A DNA stretch of 64,000 bases, taken from Sorex araneus. Lineage: Eukaryota > Chordata > Mammalia > Eulipotyphla > Soricidae. Positions 21,376-32,417 of the stretch are shown here, one piece after another. Under the pieces are notes generated by a model. The model did no database searches and was not told the DNA's origin. It saw nothing but the letters and a program-made list of their open reading frames with translations. The position numbers were made by a program, and so were the translations under genes. The stretch lies in contig NC_073306.1 of the NCBI RefSeq assembly GCF_027595985.1, positions 79,069,977 through 79,133,976 on the forward strand, in the 5' to 3' direction. The number at the start of each line of letters is the position of its first letter. The first letter of the stretch is position 1.

Positions 21376-22750
21376 AAACATTGCATTTTAGAGCTGCTTT
21401 CAAAGAAAAATGAGACCTCCCGGTAGATATATGCTGGGAAGCTGATTCCAAGCAGAAGGAAGAGCAGTAATGGACAGTGTGATGTAGTTGCTTGGTTCTC
21501 CGGAAGGCTGGGACTAAGTAGGAGGAGAAGGGACAAAAATATGCTCCTAAACCAGATCACATACACCTGTATTAAAAAACCAAATTCACTGAATTGCATT
21601 TTATACATCTTATTGGCATTATTTGATGATTAATGAAAAGGGCAGCATCCAATCTAGCAGACAAAAATAAGTTCTGAGTAACTATATAAAACGAATGAGT
21701 TTCACAGGCAAAAGGAAGTAGAAATTGGGAGGTTATACTTGGCAAAAAAAGCTTGGCTTGGTTATTTCAAGGTCACTTTCCTTGTGTGGCATGGCCAGGA
21801 TTTACCAGGCCAATTACTCAACTAATGCTTATGAGGCCATTTCTGATTCACTGCTTTAAGAATCTATTCCTGGGAAAGCTGAAGCTGTAAGTTGTGGGTT
21901 GGAGACATGAGTCTTACCTCACGCAATTCCATTTGGGGCCTCTTGCTTTGTTTTTTAACATCTGCTAAGAAATTTGGATTTTTTTCCTTGTAACTTTTCT
22001 TTTTAAGATCTTCTCTCCCTGATATCTTGAGATCTATTGATTTGCAAAGTGAGAGCATTGTATTTCTTCCTCTGAATTTTACTATTGGAGAAATTCTCTA
22101 GGTTTGCTCATAAAAGAACTTGTTTCCCTTCTATAACTAGTATCCCTGATACTGAAATGCACAAGGGATAACAGCGTTTAGATTTTTTTGTGTGTGCTGG
22201 TTATTAATAGAACAAAGCCAGAGAGGTTAGAGATAGCCTGTAATTCATCAAAGACTCGACACCCCAGTTCATTCATTCACTCATCTTGCATGTCTGCCTG
22301 GCCCTGTTCAGACAGCAGTGGGGCTGACATTCCCCTTCACCAACGGTCGAGCTGCTTCATAATCACCAAGCAGTGGCACCTCACTCTGTCCCATTAGAGA
22401 GGCGTGTGCAGCTCGCTTGTTGGGCATGTTGATGCAAGCTTGGGAAGGAAAACATAATTCACTTTTGCCAGTGACAGAAATGTTAACACTTACTTGAAAT
22501 AGCTGATAATCTGACACAGGAGAGTTAAAGGATTACTGTATTTCATTTGGCTAATAAGAAAAGCTGTTTAAAAGCTACATTAAAAAGACTTAATGTATGG
22601 TGACTGAGCATTGCTTTAATGTATTCTGTGCCGTCAACTATCAGAATGCCTCCCCCACCCCCATCCGCCCTTATTAGGTACCAGAGATTTATGCCTCTTT
22701 TCTCTGGGAAGAGATAATAGGAAGCAACTTCTACTCACATAAATTGCCTA
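21376..22750. other. Single-copy DNA with a possible conserved island
   Basis: No gene. The part from about 22190 to 22640 is repeat-free, keeps several CpGs (for example CAACGGTCGAGC) and has clustered TAAT-type and GATAAT motifs, which is what a conserved regulatory island often looks like. That is an inference from composition only. Confidence 0.35.
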
Positions 22751-22754
22751 GTGA

Positions 22755-22850
22755 AACATGCATCCAATAAATAGTTTTTGAGCACCTACTGTGTACCTGA
22801 CACCATGCCATGCAGGGGTATGCCATGCAGGGATGTCGAGAAGTAGAGTC
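22755..22850 (-). mobile_element. L2 3'-end fragment
   Basis: CATCCAATAAATAGTTTTTGAG then CACCTACTGTGTACCTGACACC is the reversed L2 3' end. A 14-bp tandem duplication (TATGCCATGCAGGG-like, 22803-22835) follows it. Confidence 0.62.
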
Positions 22851-22924
22851 CGGGACTCTTGTTTCCGAACTACAGCGTGGTCACAGAAATAAGGTATTAA
22901 AGACAGTGGGGGGAGGGAGAAGGA

Positions 22925-23095
22925 GATATTTTAAAAATCATGCGTACACTTTGGTTGATAGGTAAAATCCAATATTCACATGGTGAGGAAACTGAAGCCA
23001 AGGAAGACAAGTAATTTGAAGCTAACTAGTGAGAAATCTAACAGACTTCATGACCTTGGATGTGAAGTCCTATTTCTTGTAGTGCTATTCCCCTG
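22925..23095 (-). mobile_element. MIR fragment
   Basis: Motifs in reversed-MIR order: ATTCACATGGTGAGGAAACTG, AAGCCAAGGAAGACAAG, TAATTTGAAGCTAACTAG, then GAAGTCCTATTTCTTGTAG. The GGTGAGGAAACTGAAGCC block is distinctive. Confidence 0.58.
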
Positions 23096-24070
23096 CACTT
23101 GCAAACTCTGCTCAGGATTGCATAGTTGTCCCTCCTGGAGATTTCTAGAATAAGGGGAGAAATCTTGGCAGGGCAGTGGTGTCTGGGCTGTGACCAGTGA
23201 CAAGCTGTGGCTTGAAAAACTGTATCACAAGACTCACTGTATGGGATGGACTTTGTAAGTGTAAAAGCACAGTTCAAACTTGAGGGGTGACAATTGGAAG
23301 TTGGGGTCAGAGCAGCTTCAGGGGAAGCCCTGAGCTGTAGGAGAATAGAGCCAGATGCTTCTCCAGAATTTTCAGTCTTCTAGCAAATTCACATCTCCTA
23401 GTCTGTGGGCATCACCTTTTGGTATCTTTGTTGAGACATAATAAATGCAGACACTTGGAACATGTCCATAGACTCTTGAACTAAGATAGCTTCTGATGTT
23501 GTGTGGCTCGTTCATGGTGTATCACTCTACATTCTCTAATGGAACACGCTTCTCATTTCACAATGCGGAACATCAGGACATGTGCAAATAAGGCACTGTT
23601 TTAGTCCGAGGTAAGGAATCTGATGAAACCTAGGCACCTAGACTCAGCTGGTTATTTCATCTAGAATAGAATTCTCATCTCTGTAATTGCTGATTCACTG
23701 TTCACTGTGAGTGGTGATATCTCTCATTCAGGTAAAGTTCAATGGACCAATAAGAAAGATTCCTCACTGAATTAACCCAGAAATAAGGTCTACTAATTGA
23801 GAGCTAAAATGAAACCATCTTTATACTGATGTATAAATCAGAGATATAGTTAAAGAAAAATAGAAAAATAGACATTTCTTTCATCACTACCACATTCATT
23901 ATCCTTAGCATATTCTTTCTACCAAGTGAATATTCACTTCATGTCAAATGCACAAAACAGCAAGTCAGCAGAAGGTAATAACTAGTATTACTCTTAGAAT
24001 ATTAAAGTCAAGTCTGGCTAAATAAACTGAGGAGCTCAGTGTGAAGTAAAATTATGGAAACTATTTAAAA
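23096..24070. other. Single-copy DNA, no gene seen
   Basis: About 1 kb, mixed composition, no recognised element. A 79-codon minus-strand frame at 23038-23277 overlaps the MIR fragment and is not called. Confidence 0.4.
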
Positions 24071-24074
24071 ATTT

Positions 24075-24240
24075 AGGGGTTAGGGATGAAGTGATTTAAA
24101 TGGATAGGGAGTTTGCTTTGCACGTGGCTGACCGGAGTTCGTACTCATTTGTTTCCCCAAGCCTGCTAAGAGTAATTTCTGAGTGTAGAGTCAGGAGTAA
24201 TCCTTGAGCATTGTTGAGTATGGCCCCCTAAGTCCCCCCA
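24075..24240 (+). mobile_element. Body-A SINE, diverged
   Basis: AGGGGTTAGGGATGAAGTGA head, GGGAGTTTGCTTTGCACGTG, GCTGACCGGAGTTCG, then GAGTAATTTCTGAGTGTAGAG, CAGGAGTAATCCTTGAGC and an AACACAACAACACAAAC tail. Clear in order, old in divergence. Confidence 0.78.
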
Positions 24241-24624
24241 CCAACACAACAACACAAACATGTTAACATTTTTTTCACTTTTTGAAAAATTTCAATTTTT
24301 TTTTTTATGTCTAAGCATTCTACCTTAGGCCTACTAGACAAGAAAAACAGAAAGTGAGAAAAGTATATGTTTGTGGTGTTGCCTGGTTATTTGTGTTTGT
24401 TAGAATATCTTTATGATTTCTGCACTTGAAAAAAGGTTCAACACAGTAAAGGATAGAACAATCTAACGTTTTGCTTCTTTTGAGGCTCACCGGACTTCCA
24501 CACATCATACATCATGAGTCCACTAGAATTTTAGGTTTCTGGGGTCAGAAGCAAATGATATAACTTAAGTTGGATGGCATGCATTCTAACTGTCCCATTA
24601 AAAAAATGTAAGTGCTGTGATTTA

Positions 24625-24740
24625 CAGTACTGTAATGATAGGGATTTATGCATACAATGTTCCAGCACCACACCCTTACCAGTGTCCACCTCTCTCCCTC
24701 ACTGTCTCAGTGTCCCCTCCCAACCAGTCCTCCGATCCCT
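24625..24740 (-). mobile_element. L1 3'-UTR scrap
   Basis: CATACAATGTTCCAGCACC..ACACCCTTACCAGTGTCCACC..CTCTCCCT matches the reversed L1 3' UTR seen elsewhere (ACAATATTCAAACACCCATCCC..CACCAGTG). Short and decayed. Confidence 0.5.
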
Positions 24741-25845
24741 TAGTATAAAAATGTATCTTAAGCAACACTGTTCAATAAAGAGCTATTGATTGCTTACAAT
24801 AGTACAGAATTGTGCCCTCTCTAGGCTTATTGATAATATAAATTAATCTGTATTTTCTTGCTTGTTTGATCTGTGTAAAAGTAAATTTCAAACAACTTTT
24901 CTATTTGTTATAAATTCCAAATAAGCTGAGTCCATATAAATAGTATTTACCGACTTAATAGAATTTCCTTAACTGTGGACCTTCAGATTTGGAAACGCCA
25001 TGTGGTGAAAAAAATCACTTTCAACCTTAAGGAGAATATAGAATTATTAAGATGAGATATTGGTAAGAAAACACATATAAATGCCTTTCTAAAAAAAACA
25101 TAAACATGAACTACATCGGTCTTTTTATCCTCCCAAATTAGCAGTGATGCATGACGCATTTATTTCCCTTTTCCATATTTAGCTTGACTAACAACCTCAG
25201 GGTCTGTCTTCCTCACCATTTCCATAGGATGGTGTCAATTTATTTTGCAACGTTACTAGTAACACGAAGGCTAATAAGCATTATGTGTGTCTTTGGGTCT
25301 TTCTATTCCTCTACCCAGATGTTGTAGTCTTCTTAAATTTTGTGACTTGGAGTTTCTTCTTCTTCTCCACCAGTCTGTGAAGTGGAGGCAGAGTGACTTG
25401 GCAGCTGGCAATGGAAAAAGCACTGGAGACCCTCAACCTTGTTCTTGCGGAAAGGTACTCAGTGCTTCTTTAATTCCTTTGGGGATTAGATTGCTTTGGT
25501 CTGTGCATGTTAACTTCTAGACTCGGCTGTGCTGCCTAGCCCTCCCCCTTCCTCCATGGAGAGAGGTACAGTTCTAAGACTGGAATGATTTCCCTTCATC
25601 TCCTTATCTTTCCTAAGGCTGTAGAACAAAAATCTCCTTTTGCTTTGCCATCTGTTTTACCTCTTTTGATTCCCAAACCCCAGTACTCTTTCTTTAAATT
25701 ACTCCCTCTAGGAATGGTTTTCCATTCATGTGTACTGGAACCAAGTTGTTTAAAAGGTTTATAGAAGTAAATTTATGTACAATTGACTTTCTCTTAAGGG
25801 AAATTTGCAGTTATTAGTTGATATCTTTTTTTGTGTGTGAGAAGA
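24741..25845. other. Single-copy DNA, no gene seen
   Basis: About 1.1 kb. A 77-codon frame (25287-25520) has no recognisable motif. No named repeat. Confidence 0.4.
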
Positions 25846-25849
25846 TCCT

Positions 25850-26040
25850 GGGTTTGGATTAGATTAAGTTTCAAGTTTGTTCTGCTCCTTAGTAGAGGAG
25901 TGTTCTGAACTTGGGGAAATGGAGACAATTGCACTGAGCCTTGAATTTCTCAACTTCCCTCAAATGGAAATAACAGTATTGCTTTTATAGGCACCAGGGT
26001 AGTTGTTGTATTACAAGAGGGAAGTTGTAAAAAGGCATAA
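25850..26040 (+). mobile_element. MIR element
   Basis: GGGTTTGGATTAGATTAAG, AACTTGGGGAAATGGAGACAATTG, CACTGAGCCTTGAATTTCTC, AACTTCCCTCAAATGGAAATAACAG and GCACCAGGGTAGTTGTTGTA follow MIR order (cctcagtttcctcatctgtaaaatgggg / ggttgttgtgagg). Confidence 0.62.
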
Positions 26041-26059
26041 ACAGAATGATGCTGCTAAT

Positions 26060-26120
26060 GCAATTTTTTTGTGTGTGTGCATTCATATCTATGTGTGTGC
26101 AGTCTACACACACATGTAAA
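26060..26120 (+). repeat. TG/CA-rich microsatellite
   Basis: TTTTTTTGTGTGTGTGC, then GTGTGTGCAGTCTACACACACATG: an imperfect TG tract followed by a CA tract, so the two halves can pair. Confidence 0.8.
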
Positions 26121-26302
26121 TAGAGGAAAGGGTGTAGAGAATTGTCATCTAAGATTTGATGGTGGCTAGCTTAGGAAAAAGTTTTTTTTTACTTTTTATC
26201 TTCCTATAATATTTGAATTTTTACTGATCATTATTTAAACAAGAAAATGGAAAAAAATTTACACCTTAAGTAGCAAGAATTTTGTAGTCTTAGAAAGGAA
26301 AA

Positions 26303-26405
26303 AATACACACACATATGTGGATATGCATGCATATACTTACATGCATGTAAGTATGTAATCATATATAACCCCTGATAGAGGTATATGTGTATGTATATG
26401 CATAT
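26303..26405 (+). repeat. Alternating purine-pyrimidine tract with a perfect palindrome
   Basis: TACACACACATATGTG.., GCATGCATATAC.. and GTATATGTGTATGTATATG form about 100 bp of nearly alternating R-Y sequence. Within it 26334-26355 is a perfect 22-bp palindrome (ATACTTACATG and its complement, no spacer). Confidence 0.85.
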
Positions 26406-28590
26406 AATCTCCTACAGACTGCTGTAATTCATTGAAATCTACTAAATCTGAGGTATAATGCTATGTGTTTTTGTTCGCACTGTTTAATCTTTCTGACAGC
26501 TTAAAATGTTGATATTATTCTTCATTTCACTCATGGTAATTATCTATAGTAGTTTACTCCCTCCCTTCTATTATTACTTAAGTCTTTTATTATTATTTCA
26601 CCCAACCAGAAGTAAAAAAAAATTAAAAGATGCTTATCTTTTTTCATAGCTTTTAGGCACTAAATAGTATAATAAATATTTTGGGGAAACAGGTCCAGGC
26701 AAATATCTCATGTATAATTTGAGGGAAAAGGGATTGCCTATTTTAATACATATTTCAACTTTGATAACTCTCTATAAAGATTTAGAATATTTATTTTTTA
26801 TAATAACTACTCTAGCTGACTTTGTAATAAGAACAACATGTGACAACTGCTTAAATTGATGCTCATTTTCAATTGTTATCTTTTGCTACATATTAAATAA
26901 TTAGTAGGTTATTTTATCTTTAAGAGAAACATACCTTGGCAAGCTCTTAAATGCGACTCAATAGACTGGAGACACAGAAACAATTTAGCGTCTTCTAAAA
27001 ATCTTTCTCCTGCACACTTGTGAACATTAATTACCCAACTTTTAGGCTCTACAGATCAATAATTATTCATAGCTGGGACCCACCGGCAACTCGAAAGCAC
27101 TTTATGCAATTTGCAGGTCACTTTAGTAGTTGAAGATTTTCCATTCTGTCACATGGAAAACCTTTTCTGCAGAGCGTAAGTGAACACTTCTCAGCTCTGC
27201 TCTGCGGGGGAGAGGCAATTCCAAGAAGGGCAGAGAACGAGATGGGGAAGAAGAGTTTCAACCTTTACAGATGAGAATGTGTATTTATTCTTTCAAAAGT
27301 AAACCTTTGAAAAAAATATTTACAAAGAAAGAAAGTGTGTACTGTGGCTTCCAACAGCTAAGGGCGGCTGAGCATCCTCCGTGACCAGGGCAGAAGTAAT
27401 GGGAGGTAAGATTTCCATTGCTGCTGAAGGGCAGAGCAGACCTAAAATGCCAGTGGAACTTGCGCGTTTCTCTGACATGCCTATTTCCAACAGTCCAAGT
27501 GCTGAATTGCTCTAAGCTTAATGTGACTTCCTTTAGAAGACCAGGCAGAGACAGCCCAAAGGGGGATGTAGCAATTCTTATTGCTGTTGAATTGTTCTGT
27601 ATTGATTAAACATAAAAGCTATTTGGTGACTCCTTTCTTTTTTCCACCTGTACCTAACCTTCAGCCTCTCAAACCTTCAGCCTCTCACAACCTCAGATAA
27701 CCCAGTGGCCAGCAAGACAGAAACTCTCTGGATGTCTTAATTAAACTTATTGTAATATCACCACCCTCAGAGAGGGATACCATCAAGAGGATTTCTGACA
27801 GGCTGGGAAGAAGATGACATGAATGACCTCTGTTGTTAAGGTCTCTTACTACTCAGTTTCTGATTTTTGTTAGTTAAGTGTTAAAGATGCAGACTCATGC
27901 TTTCATCTATGGAGTCTAATTAATAAGGATTGACAACAGACATATTTAAGAAAAACTTCTTCCAAATGAAAAAAAGAAGACCTGTTTTGGCATCTCCAGG
28001 CACAGAAGGGCCCACAGACATGCTCTGCATCTAAAGATCTATAAACGGGGGCTTTAACAAATAATTATCATGTCTGTTTTGCAAATATGAAATGAAATCT
28101 ACAAATGAACTCTGAATGGAAGAGTTGACACTGTTTTAGAAACCAGTAGGCAATGTAAACATTTTCTGTAGCCATTCCCATGGTTACTTTGCAGCTCACA
28201 TCCTGTGTTCCCCATCACCCTTTTCACCCTGTTCTTGGAGGAGCCCAGGGCAATGGAAAGAAGGAAAGAAGGCCATCAGTGGGATGAAAAACACCAAAGA
28301 GGGCTTATTATTGTTGTTTTATGTGTCAATGCTCAAGATACCTACTCAATTCAAGACCCAGGATATTTCAAGAACTCTGGAAGATTTTTTTCCTCAAGGT
28401 CCTCACTTAATGCCAGTTTTCCAGAGGTAAACTCTGTTCTAATTTCTACCATCACATTTTTTTGGCCTTTTCTGTACTGAATAAATGTGGAGTTATACAG
28501 GCTATACTTGTATTTTTCTGACTTTTCTCATTAAACGTTATGTCTATGGAATTTATTGGCTTTATTGTGCATGAAATTTAATTTAAAAAT
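26406..28590. other. Single-copy DNA with a possible conserved island
   Basis: About 2.2 kb without a recognisable young repeat. The part 26940-27250 keeps CpGs (CACCGGCAACTCGAAAGC) and holds clustered homeodomain-type cores (ATTAATTA, AATAATTATT) and is the best candidate for conserved non-coding sequence in the window, by composition only. Frames at 27418-27609 and 28205-28480 show no motif. A faint MIR-like stretch lies near 26480-26560. Confidence 0.4.
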
Positions 28591-28599
28591 ACCTTGTCC

Positions 28600-28755
28600 A
28601 GAGACAGCTCAATGGGCTCAGTGCATGCAAAGCATGCTTTGCATATGGGATGCCTATGTTTGATCTATGGCACTGTATGATCTACAGAGCACTGCTCTGA
28701 GTGACCAATGACTATCCCCCTAGCACTTCCAGGTGTGGTCCCTAAGCAAAACAAA
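28600..28755 (+). mobile_element. Old diverged SINE
   Basis: TCCAGAGACAGCTCAATGGG head, GCATGCAAAGCATGC, ATGCCTATGTTTGATC (B-box area), then TCTACAGAGCACTGCTCTGAG and TCCAGGTGTGGTCCCTAAGC with an AAAACAAA tail. Same plan as body A, much diverged. Confidence 0.6.
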
Positions 28756-28962
28756 TGAGATTCTTTGAAATTATATATTCAAATGTGTATTTGATTTAGT
28801 CCTTTGAAATGGACACTTTTCAACAGTGTTACACTTATGCTGAGAATGCTGTAATGCTCAGCTATGCCTGGAAACTAAGAATCGTCTCTTGATCATGGAC
28901 AAAGTAGTATAATATATTTTAAAGAACACTTGATGTCCACATTTAGTTTTTGATTTATCTTT

Positions 28963-29144
28963 GTTTTATTTTATTTTTATTTTTTTGCTTTTTTGGGTCA
29001 CACTCCGTGATGCACAGGGGTTACTCCTGCCTTTGCACTCAGGAATTACTCCTAGTGGAGCTCAGGGGACCATATGGGACGCTGGGAATCAAACCCAGGT
29101 CGGCTGCGTACAAGGCAAATGCCTTGTGCTATCGCTCCAGCCCC
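28963..29144 (-). mobile_element. Body-A SINE
   Basis: T-rich tail, TTTTGGGTCACACTCCG, GGGGTTACTCCTG, GGACCATATGGGACGCTGG, ending GCTATCGCTCCAGCCC. Flanked by TTGATTTATCTTT (28950-28962) and TTGATTCATCTTT (29145-29157), a 13-bp target-site duplication with one mismatch. Confidence 0.96.
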
Positions 29145-29157
29145 TTGATTCATCTTT

Positions 29158-29378
29158 AAATTGTGACATTCTCACTTCTTCATTAGCTCTCATGAAGATA
29201 CTGATAATAATTGAATGTGCCACATCACTCTCTAGATGATCTTATTTTATCCTGTATTCTTTACCCACTATGAACCAAAATGCTACCACTGCCATCTGTG
29301 TTGGGAATGAGCATCAATAGCAGGGTTTTCAGTGGTGAGAAAAACACATTGGATACTAGGGCACTAAAGGTGGAATAG
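29158..29378. other. Single-copy DNA
   Basis: Nothing recognised. Confidence 0.3.
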
Positions 29379-29379
29379 A

Positions 29380-29560
29380 ATCTGAATCCTGGAACAAGCT
29401 CAAAGCAGATACATAACTCTTACAAACTATTATAATTGGGATGAGTGTCTAACATTTCTAAAGTCCTTGTCTTGTCATCTGGAAAGTGGTAAATAACAAT
29501 GACATATATCTCATAGGGTTTTGTCAGTGTTAAATGACATCTATGAGTCACTATCTCAAC
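29380..29560 (+). mobile_element. Probable MIR fragment
   Basis: CTTGTCATCTGGAAAGTGG, TAAATAACAATGACATATATCTC, ATAGGGTTTTGTCAGTGTTAAATGAC match the MIR middle (tcatctgtaaaatggggataata..cctcatagggttgttgtgaggattaaatga). Confidence 0.58.
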
Positions 29561-29578
29561 ATCTTTCATAGTGATAAT

Positions 29579-29764
29579 TAAAAAAATATTTTTTTACTTT
29601 TTGGGTCACACCCAGCTTTGCACAGGGGTTCCTCCTGACTCATACACTTAGGAATTACTCCTGGCAGTGCTCGGAGACCATATGGGATGCTAGGAAATTG
29701 AACCGGGTCGGCCGCGTGTGAGGCAAATGCCCTACCTGCTGTGCCATCACCCTAGCCCCCATCG
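29579..29764 (-). mobile_element. Body-A SINE
   Basis: CTTTTTGGGTCACACCCAGC, GGGGTTCCTCCTGAC, AGACCATATGGGATGC, GAACCGGGTCGGCCGCGTG, ending CCATCACCCTAGCCCC. A perfect 10-bp target-site duplication TAGTGATAAT lies at 29569-29578 and 29765-29774, cut from the end of the MIR fragment. Confidence 0.96.
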
Positions 29765-29774
29765 TAGTGATAAT

Positions 29775-30535
29775 GATCAACTTGGAAACTTTTATACTTA
29801 ACATAAGAAAAAGTCCTCTTTTGAGTGGAACATTTGGAATAGAACTTTATCAAAGTAACACAACACCAAGGGAAAGGGTTAAGACAGGTTGTTGAGAATG
29901 TTTATGAAAGTGAAAAAAGAATTGAATTGGAAGGCAAATATTGGCCATTCATTTAGTCAATTCATTTACTTCCCACAGTCAACACACAGCCATTAAAAGG
30001 TTTACTTGGATGTTTCCCTCTATCTATATTGACTCCTTTTCAGTGAGAATATTGATAAGTTTGTATAGATCAGAACCTTAAAGTTACTTAATTATTGATT
30101 GGATACAGTTGCTCAGGCTGAGCAGGTGGGTTTTTACTTTGTTTAACAACTCCAGGAAGCCAGCAGAGTTTCTGCAGGTTGAGACTGGCACCAAAGCTCC
30201 TCCCTAGTGCACCAACTCTTATCTGCTCTAAGCTTCAGCCTTGTGAGCTTTCAGTCCATTTCCCAAGATGATTGCCCATAGGCTTGATATTTATCAGAAA
30301 CTTGTAGTAAATTAGACAGTGTGGTACCATCTACTATGGGATAGTTGAAGAAAGAATATAGATAGGACGCCATTGTTGTAGTATATTCTGAGTCATTGCT
30401 TACCTCTATCCGTAGAGAAGCAATTCAAACAAAAGCCTACCATCTTCTGAGGTACAATGGAGTTCACATGATCAATAAAATAAGCCTATTAACACCTCAT
30501 AGTTAAACTATGAGGTAAGCCTCTCAGTCATCATA
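29775..30535. other. Single-copy DNA, no gene seen
   Basis: About 0.75 kb without a recognised repeat. Ends in a 23-nt palindrome (30494-30516) with 11-bp arms ACCTCATAGTT/AACTATGAGGT around a single A. Confidence 0.4.
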
Positions 30536-30539
30536 CTAA

Positions 30540-30857
30540 CATACTACTGAAATGTGTCAAGAATGGTTGGAGGAATCATTCGGGATGGGAAATGTGTGAT
30601 GAAAGTAGATAAAGGACAAAACAGATAGCATTTCAGTATCTGTATTGTAATCATAATGCCCCAAAGGAGAGAAAGTGTATAATGGAAATTGTCTGCCATA
30701 GAGGCATGGAGAGAGGGGGATAGTTGGGGACATTAGTGGTAGAAAATATATACTGGTGGAGGGATGAGTGTTCAATCTTTGTATGACTGGAACTCAAACA
30801 TGAAAGCCTTGTAACTGTATCTCATGGTGATTCCATTTAAAATAATGAAAAAAAATT
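30540..30857 (+). mobile_element. L1 3' UTR, 5'-truncated
   Basis: CATTTCAGTATCTGTATTG, ATAATGCCCCAAAGGAG, CTGCCATAGAGGCATGGAG, AAATATATACTGGTGGAGGG, TTGTATGACTGGAACTC, CTCATGGTGATTCC and an A-rich tail, in the same order as the L1 at 50380-50700. No ORF2. Confidence 0.88.
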
Positions 30858-31320
30858 GAAAGGAAAAGGGGTGTTATTGGTGTTCACAAAAGGAAAAAAC
30901 ATGAATAAATCAGTAAAAAATAAGTTTTCCTGGAAAAGATCATTAATTCATCTTACATGTATAAAACATAAAAGTCAATGGTGTGTTTCATTTGCATAGC
31001 TTCCCTTTTGCTCACGAGGAGCCTTCCCAGACCTAACCACAAATGCATTAATAGTTAACTCACCTGGCGGTTATGTTGTTGAGTTGTTGAATTCACTTCA
31101 TGGATCTTATGACCAAGTCTGTGGAATAGGGTATAATGGGGAGAAAGAATATTATAATTTGGATGTGATAGACAGGAACCCCAAAGTTAAAGATTTCCCC
31201 CCCCCCCCCAAGTAAAGGAAGTCAGGAGACAGGGGTCTTCTGAACAGAGATCTTAGAGTAAGTCACAAGGCATGGCTGGCTCTGGCCCCAAAAGGAAAGA
31301 AAAAAGATAGCTATTGCCAT
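30858..31320. other. Single-copy DNA with a poly-C run
   Basis: No gene. A run of about 13 C (31197-31210) sits in an otherwise AT-rich stretch. Confidence 0.4.
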
Positions 31321-31321
31321 T

Positions 31322-31445
31322 TTGCTGTTGACTTTGTAAGCTGACCTGGGTCAGATTCCTGGCATCTTATATGGTCCACCGAGCAATCTTTGAGAACTGA
31401 GACAGGAGTAAGTCCTGAGCTCCACTGGGTGTGGTCCAGAAATTT
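31322..31445 (+). mobile_element. Diverged body-A SINE, 5'-shortened
   Basis: GTAAGCTGACCTGGGTCAG, TTCCTGGCATCTTATATGGTCC, CAGGAGTAAGTCCTGAGC and CACTGGGTGTGGTCCAG give the body in order. The head is reduced to decayed CCCCAAAAGG..ATAGCTATTGCC. Confidence 0.65.
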
Positions 31446-31469
31446 AAAAAGGAAGAAAATGGGAAAAAT

Positions 31470-31672
31470 AAATTATGGTGGTGGTAACTGAAGGAGCCAC
31501 ATTGAAGTGAGTGGGAGGAATTGTTACAGGGTTGGTTTGTTTTGAAATGGCACTGGAACTTTGGTGGTGGGTGTGACAAAACTTGTAGAGGTGTAAAGTT
31601 GTACATCTGAAATTCTAGAATATTATTAAATAGAATAAATGAGTTAAAAAAGATAAAAAAAAACAAAAATAA
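31470..31672 (+). mobile_element. Possible old L1 3' UTR
   Basis: GGCACTGGAACTTTGGTGGTG, TGTAGAGGTGTAAAGTTGTAC, then a decayed CTGAAATTCTAG and an A-rich end parallel the L1 3' UTR used elsewhere here, at low identity. Confidence 0.42.
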
Positions 31673-31939
31673 GAGGTCTTGGGATTTTGTTTTTATTCTG
31701 ACTCCTGTGAAAGTGGTTGATGATGACACAGTTTACCAGGAAAAGGGAAGCAGAGAAGGTAAATGGGGAGAGAGATCACATTCCCTGCCACAAAGGGTGT
31801 TGCAAACACATATGCAAACACATACACCCTTCACTACAGCAGCTGCCAGGATGCATTAGTGCTCTAGTATTGGCATGGTAATGTGGGACTTAGGGAAATC
31901 ATAAACACAAACTTCATATTGGTTTAAAAAATAATAGTT
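31673..31939. other. Single-copy DNA
   Basis: Nothing recognised apart from a short CACATATGCAAACACATA repeat near 31806. Confidence 0.3.
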
Positions 31940-31953
31940 CCATTGCTGCTAAT

Positions 31954-32136
31954 TTTTTTTCTTTTTGGGGTCACACCTTGCCATGCACAGGGGTTACTAC
32001 TGGCTCTGCACTCAGGAATTACTCCTGGCGGTGCTCAGGGGACCCTATGGGATACTGGGAATCGAACCTGGATCGGCCTCATGCAAGGCAAATGCCCTAC
32101 CCAGTGTGCTATCACTTCAGCTCTCCCTTTTTTTTT
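31954..32136 (-). mobile_element. Body-A SINE
   Basis: CTTTTTGGGGTCACACCTTG, GGGGTTACTACTGGC, GGGGACCCTATGGGATAC, GAATCGAACCTGGATCGG, ending GCTATCACTTCAGC. Target-site duplication CCATTGCTGCTAAT (31940-31953) and CCATTGCTACTAAT (32137-32150). An extra T-rich stretch between the SINE head and the right copy is unusual. Confidence 0.94.
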
Positions 32137-32150
32137 CCATTGCTACTAAT

Positions 32151-32415
32151 CTTAAAAAAAATTGAGAGGATCAGGGAAGTAGCAGAAGATAGAGTTACTT
32201 TGAAGATCCATCTAAGTATTAATTTAAAAATCTTAAGCCTTACACTTTATGCCATTTTAATCTATAAAATATATAGAAAAAACCTCTAATGGTCTCATAT
32301 ATACTTGCTTAATATCCTAAAGTGTGTAATGGAAGACTCCAGCTTACAGGTATCAGTATTTTAAAAGGGGGCCTTGGTCACTATTATAATCTACCTGACA
32401 CCTTTTCTTTTGTTG
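32151..32415. other. Single-copy DNA
   Basis: AT-rich, nothing recognised. Confidence 0.3.
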
Positions 32416-32417
32416 TT

